Below, piece after piece: positions 1-9,086 of a stretch of DNA of 64,000 nucleotides (position 1 is its first letter; every line of letters begins with the position of its first letter). Source of the stretch: an uncultured Desulfobacter sp. (GTDB lineage: Bacteria > Desulfobacterota > Desulfobacteria > Desulfobacterales > Desulfobacteraceae); contig NZ_OY762929.1 of assembly GCF_963666675.1 (NCBI RefSeq), positions 4,094,001 to 4,158,000 of the forward strand, in the 5' to 3' direction. The notes under the pieces were generated by a model, which worked only from the letters and a program-made list of their open reading frames with translations, was not told the origin of the DNA and ran no database searches. The position numbers were made by a program, and so were the translations under genes.

Positions 1-2
1 AC

Positions 3-509
3 CAAAGAATCCGCACCATGCGAACCGCCCAGCTGATCGCCACAGGTATTTATCTGACTTTCATTGCACTGGCAACCATACTCTTTCACAAAAATCTCGG
101 GTCGGATGTCACGGCGATCATCGGCATGTCAACGCCTGTGGCTTCCGTTCTGCCTGTACTGCTTTCCGTTGCCGCCATCGGCAGCCAGTTCAGTGCATCT
201 GTGGCGGACACCTCAGGGGCCGGGGGACTCATCCAGGATATCCTCCAGGGAAAGCTTTCCATACGCGTCACTTACTTTTTAATTATTATCATCACGGTGG
301 CACTGACCTGGGTAACCAATGTCAATGAAATTATTGCCTACGCCTCAAGGGCTTTTGCCCTTTATTACACCTTGCAATGCATTGTTGCATGGATTGTCGC
401 CCGGCAGAACCGCAACAGCCTGAACAGATCAGCACCACGCCTCTGGCTCTTTGGAACGCTGGCCCTGATCTGCCTTGGGGTGTTTATCCTTGGTATCCCA
501 TCAGGATAA
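3..509 (+). CDS. Polytopic membrane protein, C-terminal part (5' truncated by window edge)
   Basis: The frame is open to the left edge, so this is the end of a longer gene. The first visible Met at position 18 is probably internal. The visible ~168 residues contain about four hydrophobic segments with short loops, including a Gly/Ser/Ala-rich stretch followed by a small hydrophilic loop and then two more helices, and the protein ends in a short cytoplasmic-type tail. This fits a secondary transporter of the inner membrane, but I cannot assign a family from the fragment. It converges with clpB, with a GC-rich hairpin and homopolymer tract between them. Confidence 0.6.
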   Translation, partial: QRIRTMRTAQLIATGIYLTFIALATILFHKNLGSDVTAIIGMSTPVASVLPVLLSVAAIGSQFSASVADTSGAGGLIQDILQGKLSIRVTYFLIIIITVALTWVTNVNEIIAYASRAFALYYTLQCIVAWIVARQNRNSLNRSAPRLWLFGTLALICLGVFILGIPSG

Positions 510-534
510 CAATTGCACAGCAAACAAACCCCCC

Positions 535-557
535 GGGGCTGCCACATTTGCAGCCCC
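535..557. terminator. GC-rich hairpin between convergent genes
   Basis: Perfect 8-bp inverted repeat GGGGCTGC (535-542) / GCAGCCCC (550-557) with a 7-nt loop, lying between the convergent membrane-protein gene and clpB. It could stop transcription from both sides, but there is no clear T-tract on either strand, so intrinsic termination is only inferred. Confidence 0.45.
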
Positions 558-573
558 CCCCGGGGGGGGGGGG
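554..573. repeat. C8-G12 homopolymer tract
   Basis: Eight C residues run straight into twelve G residues (554-561 C, 562-573 G), 26 bp downstream of the clpB stop. It is noncoding. Such a tract is prone to slippage and to sequencing error, so its exact length is uncertain. Confidence 0.8.
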
Positions 574-599
574 TTACCATTAATTTACAGCCGGCAGAA

Positions 600-3209
600 T
601 TATCCTACAGCCTTCATACTCTTGGGGCCATGGCCCGGGACAAGCCGGTCTTCCCCTTTGTCAAGACGGAAGCAGACCGTCTCGCCTTCCAGGTACTCCC
701 CTTTGAGTAATGCCATGGAAAGCGGATTTTCAATTTCCTGCTGGATGACACGTTTAAGGGGCCGGGCGCCAAATCCGGGGTCATACCCCTTCCGGGCCAC
801 AAAGCCCATGGCATCATCATCCAGGTGAATTGCCAGATTCCTTTCGGCCAGCCTCCGGTTCAGTCCGGCAATCTGGATGGCGGCAATATCCATGATGTGT
901 TCACGTTCCAGGGCATGGAAGGTGATGATCTCATCAATCCGGTTTAAGAACTCAGGCCTGAATGCCGCTTTAAGTGCCTGCTGCACTGCCTGTTCCACCC
1001 CATTGGACATACCGTCCTTGCCTGCTTCCAGCAGAATCCTGGACCCTATATTGGATGTCATAATAATAATGGTGTTCCTGAAATCCACGGTCCGGCCACG
1101 GCCGTCGGTCATCCGGCCGTCATCCAGGACCTGAAGCAGGATATTGAACACATCCGGGTGCGCCTTTTCAATCTCGTCGAACAGGATCACACTATAGGGT
1201 CTGCGCCGCACCGCCTCGGTGAGGTATCCGCCCTGGTCATATCCCACATATCCGGGAGGGGCACCGATGAGGCGCGCCACACTGTGTTTTTCCATGTACT
1301 CGGACATATCCAGCCGAACCATTGCATCCCTGGAGTCAAACATGAACTCAGCCAAGGACTTGGCAAGCTCTGTTTTACCGACACCCGTGGGACCCATGAA
1401 GATAAAGGTGCCGATGGGCCGGTCTTCGGGCTGCAGGCCGGATCTTGCGCGCCGTACGGCATTGGAGACCGCATCAATGGCCTTTTCCTGGCCGATCACC
1501 CGTTTGGCAATGTGGGATTCCATGGTGATCAGTTTTTCCTGCTCACCCTGGAGCATCTTGGAAACGGGGATGCCGGTCCAGGTGGAAACCACCTCGGCCA
1601 CGTCGGCCTCTTCAACGTCCTCCTTGAGCATTTTGCAGGTTTTCTGCAGCGCCTCAAGGGCCTGTTTTTTCTCGTCGATCTTTTTATTCAACTCCGCAAT
1701 GGTACCGTAGCGGATCTGGGCAACTTTTTCAAAATCCCCGGCGCGTTCGGCAAGCTGGGCCTCGGTCTGGAACCGGTCAATATCTTCCCGCATGGCCGAA
1801 ATCCCACGGATAATGGATTTCTCGTTATCCCAGTGCAGTTTCAAGGGCCGGATTTCTTCTTCCATGGCGGCTATGTTTTTCTCCAGATGTTCCAGGCGTT
1901 CCCTGGACGCCTTATCCTTCTCCTTGATCAGGGCCTGACGCTCAATGGCCGCCTGGGTAAGCCGCCGCTGAATCTCGTCAATGGCCCGGGGCATGGAGTC
2001 AATCTCAATACGAAGCCGGGATGCGCATTCATCAACCAGGTCGATGGCTTTGTCCGGTAAAAACCGGTCGGCAATGTACCTGTGGGACAGTGTGGCCGCC
2101 GCGACTAAAGCAGAATCCTTGATCCGGATGCCGTGGTGCACCTCATATTTTTCCTTTAACCCCCTGAGGATGGAGATGGTGTCTTCCACCGTGGGCTCCT
2201 TGGCCATCACCGGCTGGAAACGCCGCTCCAGTGCAGCATCCTTTTCAATATATTTTCTATACTCGTCCAGGGTTGTGGCTCCCACACAGCGCAAACTGCC
2301 GCGGGCCAGGGCAGGCTTGAGCATATTGGAGGCATCCACGGAGCCTTCGGCCGCACCTGCACCGACCACAGTATGAAGCTCGTCGATGAACAGAACGATT
2401 TCGCCTTCGGCCGCTTCCACCTCTTTTAATACAGCTTTTAGCCGATCTTCAAATTCGCCCCGAAATTTTGCCCCGGCAAGCAGAGCACCCATATCCAGGG
2501 CAATAACCCGCCGGTCTTTCAGGGTTTCAGATACATCACCCTCCACAATCCGCTGGGCCAGACCTTCCACAATCGCAGTTTTACCCACACCCGGCTCACC
2601 AATGAGCACAGGGTTGTTTTTCCGGCGCCGGGACAATACCTGGACAATCCGCCGGATCTCTTCATCCCGGCCGATGACCGGGTCCAGTTTTCCCTGGCGG
2701 GCCAATTCGGTCAAATCTTTGCCGAATTTTTCCAAAGACTGGTATTTATCCTCGGGGTTCTGGTCGGTCACCTGCTGATTGCCCCGGATATCCTTGAGCA
2801 CGGACAGGATCACCTCCCTTGTGACGCCTAAGCCCGAAAGAATCTCGCCTGCCTTGTCCTTGCCCTGGGCTAAACTGATCAGGATATGTTCAAGACTGAC
2901 ATACTGGTCCTTCATTTTTGCCGACTCTTTAAAGGCAAGGTCCAGCATCTTCCGCCCGGGTTCGGACAGATAGGGCTGACCGCCGGATACCTTTACCATA
3001 TTATCCAGTGCGGACGACACCTGCTGAACCGCAGCACCGGGGTCGACGCATATTTTATTAAATATGGAGACAGCAATGCCCTGGTCGTCCGCCAGCATAG
3101 CCCCTAAAAAGTGGATGGGCTCAATGGCCTGCTGTCCCTTATCAACCGCAAGCGAATGTGCCTTCTGGAACAGTTCCTGGGATTTCACCGTCAATTTATC
3201 AAAATTCAT
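600..3209 (-). CDS. clpB: ATP-dependent chaperone ClpB
   Basis: Hsp100 disaggregase that works with DnaK/DnaJ/GrpE to pull polypeptides out of cytoplasmic aggregates. The 869 aa match the family's usual length. Visible parts in order: Clp N domain (residues ~1-145), first AAA+ module with Walker A GEPGVGKT (204-211) and Walker B IVLFIDE (271-277), a long charged coiled-coil middle domain (~410-530), and second AAA+ module with Walker A GPTGVGKT (606-613) and Walker B VILFDE. The middle domain and the lack of a ClpP-binding loop distinguish ClpB from ClpA/ClpC. The start is an ATG with GGAG 7 nt upstream. It is transcribed alone, divergently from the molybdopterin oxidoreductase, behind a sigma-32-like promoter. 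Confidence 0.97.
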   Translation of the reverse strand: MNFDKLTVKSQELFQKAHSLAVDKGQQAIEPIHFLGAMLADDQGIAVSIFNKICVDPGAAVQQVSSALDNMVKVSGGQPYLSEPGRKMLDLAFKESAKMKDQYVSLEHILISLAQGKDKAGEILSGLGVTREVILSVLKDIRGNQQVTDQNPEDKYQSLEKFGKDLTELARQGKLDPVIGRDEEIRRIVQVLSRRRKNNPVLIGEPGVGKTAIVEGLAQRIVEGDVSETLKDRRVIALDMGALLAGAKFRGEFEDRLKAVLKEVEAAEGEIVLFIDELHTVVGAGAAEGSVDASNMLKPALARGSLRCVGATTLDEYRKYIEKDAALERRFQPVMAKEPTVEDTISILRGLKEKYEVHHGIRIKDSALVAAATLSHRYIADRFLPDKAIDLVDECASRLRIEIDSMPRAIDEIQRRLTQAAIERQALIKEKDKASRERLEHLEKNIAAMEEEIRPLKLHWDNEKSIIRGISAMREDIDRFQTEAQLAERAGDFEKVAQIRYGTIAELNKKIDEKKQALEALQKTCKMLKEDVEEADVAEVVSTWTGIPVSKMLQGEQEKLITMESHIAKRVIGQEKAIDAVSNAVRRARSGLQPEDRPIGTFIFMGPTGVGKTELAKSLAEFMFDSRDAMVRLDMSEYMEKHSVARLIGAPPGYVGYDQGGYLTEAVRRRPYSVILFDEIEKAHPDVFNILLQVLDDGRMTDGRGRTVDFRNTIIIMTSNIGSRILLEAGKDGMSNGVEQAVQQALKAAFRPEFLNRIDEIITFHALEREHIMDIAAIQIAGLNRRLAERNLAIHLDDDAMGFVARKGYDPGFGARPLKRVIQQEIENPLSMALLKGEYLEGETVCFRLDKGEDRLVPGHGPKSMKAVG

Positions 3210-3309
3210 AATATATCTCCATTTTTTGGTTGTATTACTTTTTATTCTTTATGGTGTAAAAGTAATAACGCTTTGGTCGCCGTCAATACCGAACGCAAAT
3301 AAACTTTAT

Positions 3310-3338
3310 CCTTGGGGCCAAAAAATGATATGATCAAG
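3310..3338 (-). promoter_or_regulatory. Sigma-32 (RpoH)-like heat-shock promoter of clpB
   Basis: On the minus strand CTTGATC (3338-3332) is followed after 14 nt by CCCCAAGG (3317-3310). The RpoH consensus is CTTGAAA-N11-16-CCCCATnT, so the -35 core and the C4A block of the -10 match with a proper spacer. It would give a ~90-nt leader before the clpB ATG. The -10 end deviates from consensus. Confidence 0.55.
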
Positions 3339-3382
3339 CTTAAAAATAACAAGTAGTCATCCCCAAATAAGGATCATAATCT

Positions 3383-5398
3383 ATGTGGAAACCAGCTGTG
3401 TGTACCAAAGATTGCCCGGATACCTGCGGTCTGCTTGCAAAGGTGGAGAAGGGCAGAATCACAAAAATCAAAGCGGATCCTGATCATCCATTTACCCAGG
3501 GATTCATCTGCCGTAAAGCCAATTTTTTCCCGGACCATGTGCACAACAAGAACAGAATTTTGAGCCCCTTAAAACGAACAGGCCCCAAAGGCGCCGGCCG
3601 ATTTGAACCTGTCAGCTGGGATGAAGCATTAGATACCATTGTGGATAAAATCCAAACTGTGGTGAAAACCCATGGCCCAGAAGCGATTTTACCTTATTTT
3701 TATGCCGGTCACATGGGTATCATCCATCGGAATGCTGGCCAGCCCTTTTTCCACAAGCTCGGGGCGTCAAAACTGCTTTTAACCATTTGCGGACCGGCGG
3801 CTGGCGAAGGCTTTAAGACCACCCTAGGGGCCGGACCAAGCACAGACCTTGAGTCCTGTGTGGATTCGGATTTTATCATCATATGGGGCAGCAACACCCT
3901 GACCACCAACGTCCACGCATGGCCCTTTTTTCTTAAAGCCCGCAAAAAGGGGGCCCGGATTGTGGTCATTGATCCATACCGGACCACGACCGCAAAAAAG
4001 GCCGATTGCCATCTCATGATAAAACCCGGCACCGATGCGGCCCTGGCCCTTGGGATAATGAATGTCCTGGTCCGGGAAAACCTGGTCAATGAAGCCTTTA
4101 TTCAAGGGCAGACCATCGGGTACGATCAATTGGTTCAACGGGCCGCTGAATATCCCCAGGAAAAAACCGCGGAGATCTGCGGGATTTCGCCCCGGGAGAT
4201 CGAAAATCTGGCACTGTCCTACGGCAGAGCCAAAGCCCCTTTCATACGTACCGGCTGGGGTCCAGCCCGACAGCTTCGGGGTGCCATGGCCATGCGGACC
4301 ATTGCCTGTCTGCCCGCCCTGGTGGGGGCCTTTGAAACGCCGGGAGGCGGCATCACCCGCAGTCTTGGCGGCTGGCCGCCGGATATTACCCGGCTCACCC
4401 GCCCGGATCTGTGCCCCCAAGGCACCCGGACCATAAACATGGTGGAACTGGGGAATGCTTTGACCCAGGTGAATGATCCCCCGGTCAAGCTGTTCTATAA
4501 TTTTATGAGCAACCCGGCGGCGGTGGCCCCACACGCCGCCCTGGTCCACCAGGGACTTGCCCGGGAAGATCTTTTTGTTGTGGTTCACGAACTGTTCATG
4601 ACCGATACGGCAAGGCTGGCCGACATTATTTTGCCGTCGGCAAGCTTTCTGGAGATGACCGATATTTACAGATCCTATGGCCACAACTATCTGCGCATGG
4701 CCGGACCGGTCATCCCGCCGGTGGGTGAAAGCCGGACCAACCTGGCCATTTTCCAGGAACTTGCCAAACGGATGGGGTTCACCGAAACGGTGTTCAATCT
4801 CACCGAAGAGGATTTCATTAAAGGATTTCTTGAACACCCCCACCCCAGCCTGGAAGGTGTGGATACAAAGGCCCTGATGCAAGGTAAAACGATGCGTCTC
4901 AATATCGCGTCCAATCCTTATGCCCAGGGCTTTAACACCCCGTCCGGAAAGGTGGAATTCTTCTCCCGGACCTGGCAAAGCAAAGGCCTGGATCCCCTTC
5001 CCTGCGGCCAGGTCTGGCGTGATGCCCAGGATCATACAACATACCCCCTGGAACTGATGACCCCGCCCCACCCCCTGTTTCTCAACTCCGCCTTTAATGA
5101 AATTGAAAAACTCAAAACACTTGCGGGCCGACCGACCCTGCTGATCCACCCCGACGATGCAGCAGCGCGTCATATCGTCCAGGATGCGCCTGTACGGGTA
5201 TTCAATGGCCGGGGCGAATGCCGGTTGGATGCAAAGGTCACCACGGACACCCGGCCCGGCCTGGTTGTGGCCGAAGGCATCCACTGGCCGCAGTTCATGG
5301 ACCAGGGCAAAGGCATCAACCAACTGACCAGCCAGCGTCTGACCGACCAGGGAGAGACCTGCGCCTTTCACTGCAGCCGGGTGGAGGTCATGCCATAG
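3383..5398 (+). CDS. Molybdopterin (bis-MGD) oxidoreductase, DMSO-reductase superfamily
   Basis: A 671-aa catalytic subunit of the DMSO reductase/formate dehydrogenase/polysulfide reductase superfamily. Four cysteines at the N-terminus (C7, C11, C15, C43) form the typical binding site of a [4Fe-4S] cluster. Molybdopterin-binding segments follow (WGSN near residue 168, VVIDPYRTTTA, the TGW region) and a C-terminal dinucleotide-binding beta-barrel with the N-P-Y / F-S-G-K-V-E-F type motif. No twin-arginine signal is visible, so it is probably cytoplasmic. The ATG has AAGGAT 8-9 nt upstream. There is no gene for an iron-sulfur electron-transfer subunit or a membrane anchor next to it, so the substrate and electron partner are unknown. 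An HD-GYP gene follows 39 nt later. Confidence 0.9.
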   Translation: MWKPAVCTKDCPDTCGLLAKVEKGRITKIKADPDHPFTQGFICRKANFFPDHVHNKNRILSPLKRTGPKGAGRFEPVSWDEALDTIVDKIQTVVKTHGPEAILPYFYAGHMGIIHRNAGQPFFHKLGASKLLLTICGPAAGEGFKTTLGAGPSTDLESCVDSDFIIIWGSNTLTTNVHAWPFFLKARKKGARIVVIDPYRTTTAKKADCHLMIKPGTDAALALGIMNVLVRENLVNEAFIQGQTIGYDQLVQRAAEYPQEKTAEICGISPREIENLALSYGRAKAPFIRTGWGPARQLRGAMAMRTIACLPALVGAFETPGGGITRSLGGWPPDITRLTRPDLCPQGTRTINMVELGNALTQVNDPPVKLFYNFMSNPAAVAPHAALVHQGLAREDLFVVVHELFMTDTARLADIILPSASFLEMTDIYRSYGHNYLRMAGPVIPPVGESRTNLAIFQELAKRMGFTETVFNLTEEDFIKGFLEHPHPSLEGVDTKALMQGKTMRLNIASNPYAQGFNTPSGKVEFFSRTWQSKGLDPLPCGQVWRDAQDHTTYPLELMTPPHPLFLNSAFNEIEKLKTLAGRPTLLIHPDDAAARHIVQDAPVRVFNGRGECRLDAKVTTDTRPGLVVAEGIHWPQFMDQGKGINQLTSQRLTDQGETCAFHCSRVEVMP

Positions 5399-5437
5399 TA
5401 TCTTTAACACCATTAACCCCAAGGCGACCTAAATAAA

Positions 5438-6358
5438 ATGGCCGAAGACTTCATTCCAGTTAAAAAATCACAAATCTCATTATTCAAAAGTTTCCCGCTC
5501 TTCTATTTTTCAAAGGAAAATGAACCGCTGCTATATAAAAAAGAAGGCGAATCATTCAAGACGTCCCGAATCAAGGAAGAGCAGTTTCCGGATCTTTTTA
5601 TCCGCGCCGCTGACAGGGAAAACGCATCCAGTGCCCTTTACAAAACAATGAACCAGCATTTGAGGAAAACAATTTTTTCCCAGGGTGTCGTTTCCACAAG
5701 GCAAACCTTGAGTATCCTTGTCCAGGAAGCCCTTGAAGGCCCGCTGAATGTCTCAGGCAACATGCTTCCCGAAACCATTGAAATCCTGTTTCAAGGGTAC
5801 AACAAAAATAAAACCCTGGTGGAATTCCTGGCAAAACTGGCCAGTTCTTCGGATAAGTTAGTGGAACACACCGTTAATATTTTGTCCTTGACCATGCAGT
5901 TCTGCACCTTTCATCATTTTACTGAATCAAAGGCCAAAACGCTGGGGGTCAGTGCCATCCTCCATGACATCGGCTGCATACAAATCCCCCCGGAGATATA
6001 CAACGCCAAAACCCAATTATCAGACATCCAGTTCAAGGAATATCAAACGCATACGGTAAAGGGATACCACACCATTACAGACAGCGGCAATTTTAAACCG
6101 GAAATTGCCATGGTGGCCCTGGCCCATCATGAAAAGTTAGATGGTTCAGGCTATCCCAACGGGGACACTGAAATATCCGAGGATGCCCAGCTCATCGGGC
6201 TGATCAACAGTTATGAACCGTTGGCCTACCGGGGAACCAGCCGCCATGGGGATCCCAAGAAACCGTATAACTCTCTGCAAATTTTAAAAAACGAAGTGAT
6301 GGCAGGCAAATACAGCAGTCAGATGTTTGTCAATTTTTGCTCATGCCTGACCCGATAG
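5438..6358 (+). CDS. HD-GYP domain protein with altered metal site
   Basis: 306 aa. HD-GYP domains hydrolyse cyclic di-GMP. Residues ~140-306 hold the domain: H144, H176-D177 in LHDIG, H205, H230-H231 and the GSGYP signature (GYP 238-240). Two normally conserved positions differ: the Lys of HDIGK is Cys, and the Asp of the closing D-x-Y-D-A-L metal/ligand motif is Asn257, with the second Asp replaced by Glu260. The N-terminal 130 residues resemble no domain I recognise. The altered residues suggest weak or lost hydrolysis, or use as a c-di-GMP sensor. Its 3' end overlaps the convergent glycosyltransferase gene by 29 nt. Confidence 0.85.
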   Translation: MAEDFIPVKKSQISLFKSFPLFYFSKENEPLLYKKEGESFKTSRIKEEQFPDLFIRAADRENASSALYKTMNQHLRKTIFSQGVVSTRQTLSILVQEALEGPLNVSGNMLPETIEILFQGYNKNKTLVEFLAKLASSSDKLVEHTVNILSLTMQFCTFHHFTESKAKTLGVSAILHDIGCIQIPPEIYNAKTQLSDIQFKEYQTHTVKGYHTITDSGNFKPEIAMVALAHHEKLDGSGYPNGDTEISEDAQLIGLINSYEPLAYRGTSRHGDPKKPYNSLQILKNEVMAGKYSSQMFVNFCSCLTR

Positions 6359-7442
6359 CCTGGGATAACGCATCGTCCCATTTTTCAGCCATATGCGGCC
6401 AGGCAAACCCTGCGGCATGGGCTGATAGCGCAACGGATCTGTCCCCAAACGTTTCAGGGTTTACCAAAATATGCGCCAGCCTGGATTCCAGGTCGGCGTC
6501 ATCTTGATAAATGACATCAGGTTTTAACTGGTCGGGGATCAGTTCCGGGTAAGATAAACGGTTCGGCAGCAAGGGCATGCAGCCATGGGCCACGGCCTCC
6601 ATCACTGAAATACCAAAATTCTCCTGGATGGCCGTACTGATCACGACACGGCCCTTGGCCAGCCATTTTCTGTAATCTTCCGCCTGTTCCTGGTATCCGC
6701 ACACAAGCAGTTCACCGTCAAAGCGTTGCTCAATCCCCTTAAAGTCATCGGGTACGGCACCATACCGTTCGCCCATCACGGCCAAATAAAAAGGAATACC
6801 CCGGCGTTTGAGCGTTTCCAGTACGGTGAAAAAGGCCTTTGGATTTTTATCATATTCCCACCGGTGATTCCAGATCACCAAAGGTCTGTCAAGACACTCA
6901 GACTGCACCTTGGGAACACCACGAGCCTCAATATCCAAATCAATTCCCGGATACAGTACACAGGTTTTAGCCTGAATTTCATCCAGAACCCATCCCGGGC
7001 GAAGATCCGGCATTTTCCGGATCAGGCGTTTTGCAGCATTAAAAAAGTCAGCTTTGTGAAATTGTGAATTAAAAAAGACCACATCAGCAGCCACGGCGGA
7101 TATGATATTGGTAAATCCCAGATGAAAATCCCTTCGTTCCCCAGGTTCCAGGGGATAGCTGAGCTGATTTTCATGGAAATACAAGGCCACGGGCGGGCAT
7201 TGGGGTCCTGCCAGGGCTTTAAAATCGGTGACATCCACCATATCCGTGGCAAAAACAAGATCATAATCGCTAAAATTTTCTACCTGCCGGACAAATGCCA
7301 GGGCACTGCCGCGCATCCGCCATTTCCAGAATCTGGGGGCAAGGGATAAAATATCCACCTGGTGGCGGGAACTCCCGGCAAACCCATCGGCCACCGCCTT
7401 GTGGGAACCGCCGTAAAACGGCTCAAGAAATAATATTTTCAA
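6330..7442 (-). CDS. Glycosyltransferase of the DUF3524 / queuosine-tRNA mannosyltransferase (GTDC1/QTMAN) type
   Basis: 370 aa, GT-B type. The N-terminus (ILFLEPFYGGSHKA) and the central YFHENQLSYP segment match the DUF3524 domain. Human GTDC1 of this family mannosylates queuosine in tRNA-Asp. The C-terminal half has a GT4-like donor region (NHRWEYDKNP, then E-N-F-G-I-S-V-M-E-A). The substrate in bacteria is inferred. The start is TTG: its TTGA overlaps the TGA stop of the diguanylate cyclase gene upstream, a sign of translational coupling, with a purine-rich stretch ahead of it. It is the last gene of a three-gene operon. Its 3' end overlaps the convergent HD-GYP gene. Confidence 0.82.
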   Translation of the reverse strand: MKILFLEPFYGGSHKAVADGFAGSSRHQVDILSLAPRFWKWRMRGSALAFVRQVENFSDYDLVFATDMVDVTDFKALAGPQCPPVALYFHENQLSYPLEPGERRDFHLGFTNIISAVAADVVFFNSQFHKADFFNAAKRLIRKMPDLRPGWVLDEIQAKTCVLYPGIDLDIEARGVPKVQSECLDRPLVIWNHRWEYDKNPKAFFTVLETLKRRGIPFYLAVMGERYGAVPDDFKGIEQRFDGELLVCGYQEQAEDYRKWLAKGRVVISTAIQENFGISVMEAVAHGCMPLLPNRLSYPELIPDQLKPDVIYQDDADLESRLAHILVNPETFGDRSVALSAHAAGFAWPHMAEKWDDALSQAIGSGMSKN

Positions 7443-9082
7443 CTGAACTCTTTTTCCGAATAAATTTCAACCCGGTTACGACCGGAATGCTTGGCGGTAT
7501 AAAGCGCCTCATCAGCCTTTGTAATTGATTGGGAAAGCTTTTCCTCGGCCAGGGCGGCTTCGGCCACGCCGATGCTTGTGGTGATCTGCACTTTTTGGCC
7601 TGATTCCGTAAACAGTTCAAGGTCCTGAATTGTTTTAAGAATGCGATCCGCCACAATTTTTCCCTGGTCCATGGTTGCATCAGGCATCAGCAAAATAAAC
7701 TCCTCTCCCCCGTAACGGGCAAAAATATCCACCTCCCGTATGACGGTTTTACATGCCTGGGCAAATTCAAACAATGCTTTATCTCCAAAAATATGACCCC
7801 ATGTATCATTTACCCGTTTAAAATGATCAATATCAATCACGGCGATCACGGCAGGCAGCTGCTTTCTTTGGGCCCTTAGCGTCTCTTTATGGGCCAGGTG
7901 GAAAAATTGTCTTCGGTTATACACCTTTGTCAGCTCATCAATTGTTGCCAGCTTATTAAGCGCTCTTGCCTTGTTGAGCAACTCTTCGGCAGCCCGTGCC
8001 ATATCAGCAATCTCATCTTGGGCTTCAACGGGCAGGGGCAACTCTTTTTCTCCGGCAATCCCCGACCGCATTGCCTGACTGATCATACTTAGGCGCTCCC
8101 CGAATCTGCGGACAACCATCTGCCGGTAAAAAAGGAAAAGCAGAACAAGGGATGACATAAACACACCGATTGTCATGTAAATGCTCTGTTTTTCCCGCTT
8201 AAGAAGCAATGCCATTTTTTGGTGGTAATCTGTGGAGATCCTGTCAATATACTGATTGGTTAAACGGGTCAATTTATCGCTGAGTTCATCCTGGGCTCTA
8301 TTAAAGTCGTTGATCTTCAAGGCGATGGATAAAGATTTTCGTTTCAGTTGTAAAAGTTGCGCCATGGGCGTACGGATATTCTCGATGAACCCTTCTATCA
8401 GTTCTTCCCGACCTTTAAATTTAGTATCAACATCCGGCAGGACCGGAATCTTTTTAATTCGGGCAAATTCGTTTTCCAGTTGTTCGATATCTGATAAAGA
8501 TACGGACAGCGTATCAAATTTTTCTAAAAAACAGAGGCTCCGGGCTATCATGTTATGAACAACCAGATGATTTGTATTGGCATCTGAATCTTTTTGAAAA
8601 AAATCAACGCCGATGTTAAGCAGTTCCAGACGCAATCCCTTAGCTATGTTAAGCTGTTCCCTCTCTTGTTTGAGCAGTTGCGCTTTAACCTGGAATATGA
8701 GTTGGGTCTGGCTTTGAACGGCCTGGCTTAAAAAATTTAAAGAAACAATATCAATACCTGAATCCTCATTGGACAACGTGGCAGTGAATGTCCCAAGTTT
8801 TGAAAGCGCTGTCGTCAGATGGCCAAACGCCTGGTGCAACGCCGCTTGAGACGTTGTATTGGAAAGACTCCAGGAATACCCTGTGACTTGGGTTGCTGTC
8901 TGCTGAATATCCTTTGCCCTTTGTATTCTTGGGATCAAACTGCCTGCAACAAGACGGGCCGATACAAGATAACGCTGGGAAAAATAGATGGACAGCGCAC
9001 TGCTGAAAGTCACGACAAGCACAACCAGCAAAAGGATCAGTGACATCCGCGTTTGAATGGAATAGATTCTAATTTGCTTCAT
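7439..9082 (-). CDS. Membrane-anchored diguanylate cyclase (GGDEF)
   Basis: 547 aa from an ATG at 9082. A longer in-frame reading begins only at a TTG (9142) inside the upstream gene and is unlikely. An N-terminal transmembrane helix (~10-35), a ~290-residue helical periplasmic sensor region and a second helix (~305-325) lead into a HAMP-like linker and a C-terminal GGDEF domain. The active-site motif is GGEEF (458-462), preceded at the right distance by an R-x-x-D inhibitory site, so it should synthesise c-di-GMP with product feedback. It lies 4 nt behind the periplasmic-binding-protein gene, which suggests that the binding protein presents a ligand to the sensor region, as TorT does to TorS. 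Confidence 0.92.
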   Translation of the reverse strand: MKQIRIYSIQTRMSLILLLVVLVVTFSSALSIYFSQRYLVSARLVAGSLIPRIQRAKDIQQTATQVTGYSWSLSNTTSQAALHQAFGHLTTALSKLGTFTATLSNEDSGIDIVSLNFLSQAVQSQTQLIFQVKAQLLKQEREQLNIAKGLRLELLNIGVDFFQKDSDANTNHLVVHNMIARSLCFLEKFDTLSVSLSDIEQLENEFARIKKIPVLPDVDTKFKGREELIEGFIENIRTPMAQLLQLKRKSLSIALKINDFNRAQDELSDKLTRLTNQYIDRISTDYHQKMALLLKREKQSIYMTIGVFMSSLVLLFLFYRQMVVRRFGERLSMISQAMRSGIAGEKELPLPVEAQDEIADMARAAEELLNKARALNKLATIDELTKVYNRRQFFHLAHKETLRAQRKQLPAVIAVIDIDHFKRVNDTWGHIFGDKALFEFAQACKTVIREVDIFARYGGEEFILLMPDATMDQGKIVADRILKTIQDLELFTESGQKVQITTSIGVAEAALAEEKLSQSITKADEALYTAKHSGRNRVEIYSEKEFS

Positions 9083-9086
9083 TCTA

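Noticed and set aside
1158..2060. 300-codon open frame on + inside clpB
   Set aside because: Antisense shadow of a highly conserved gene; no ribosome site and no recognisable protein character.
3824..5422. 532-codon open frame on minus across the molybdopterin oxidoreductase
   Set aside because: Shadow caused by codon bias of the real gene; composition rich in Gly, His and Gln with no domain.
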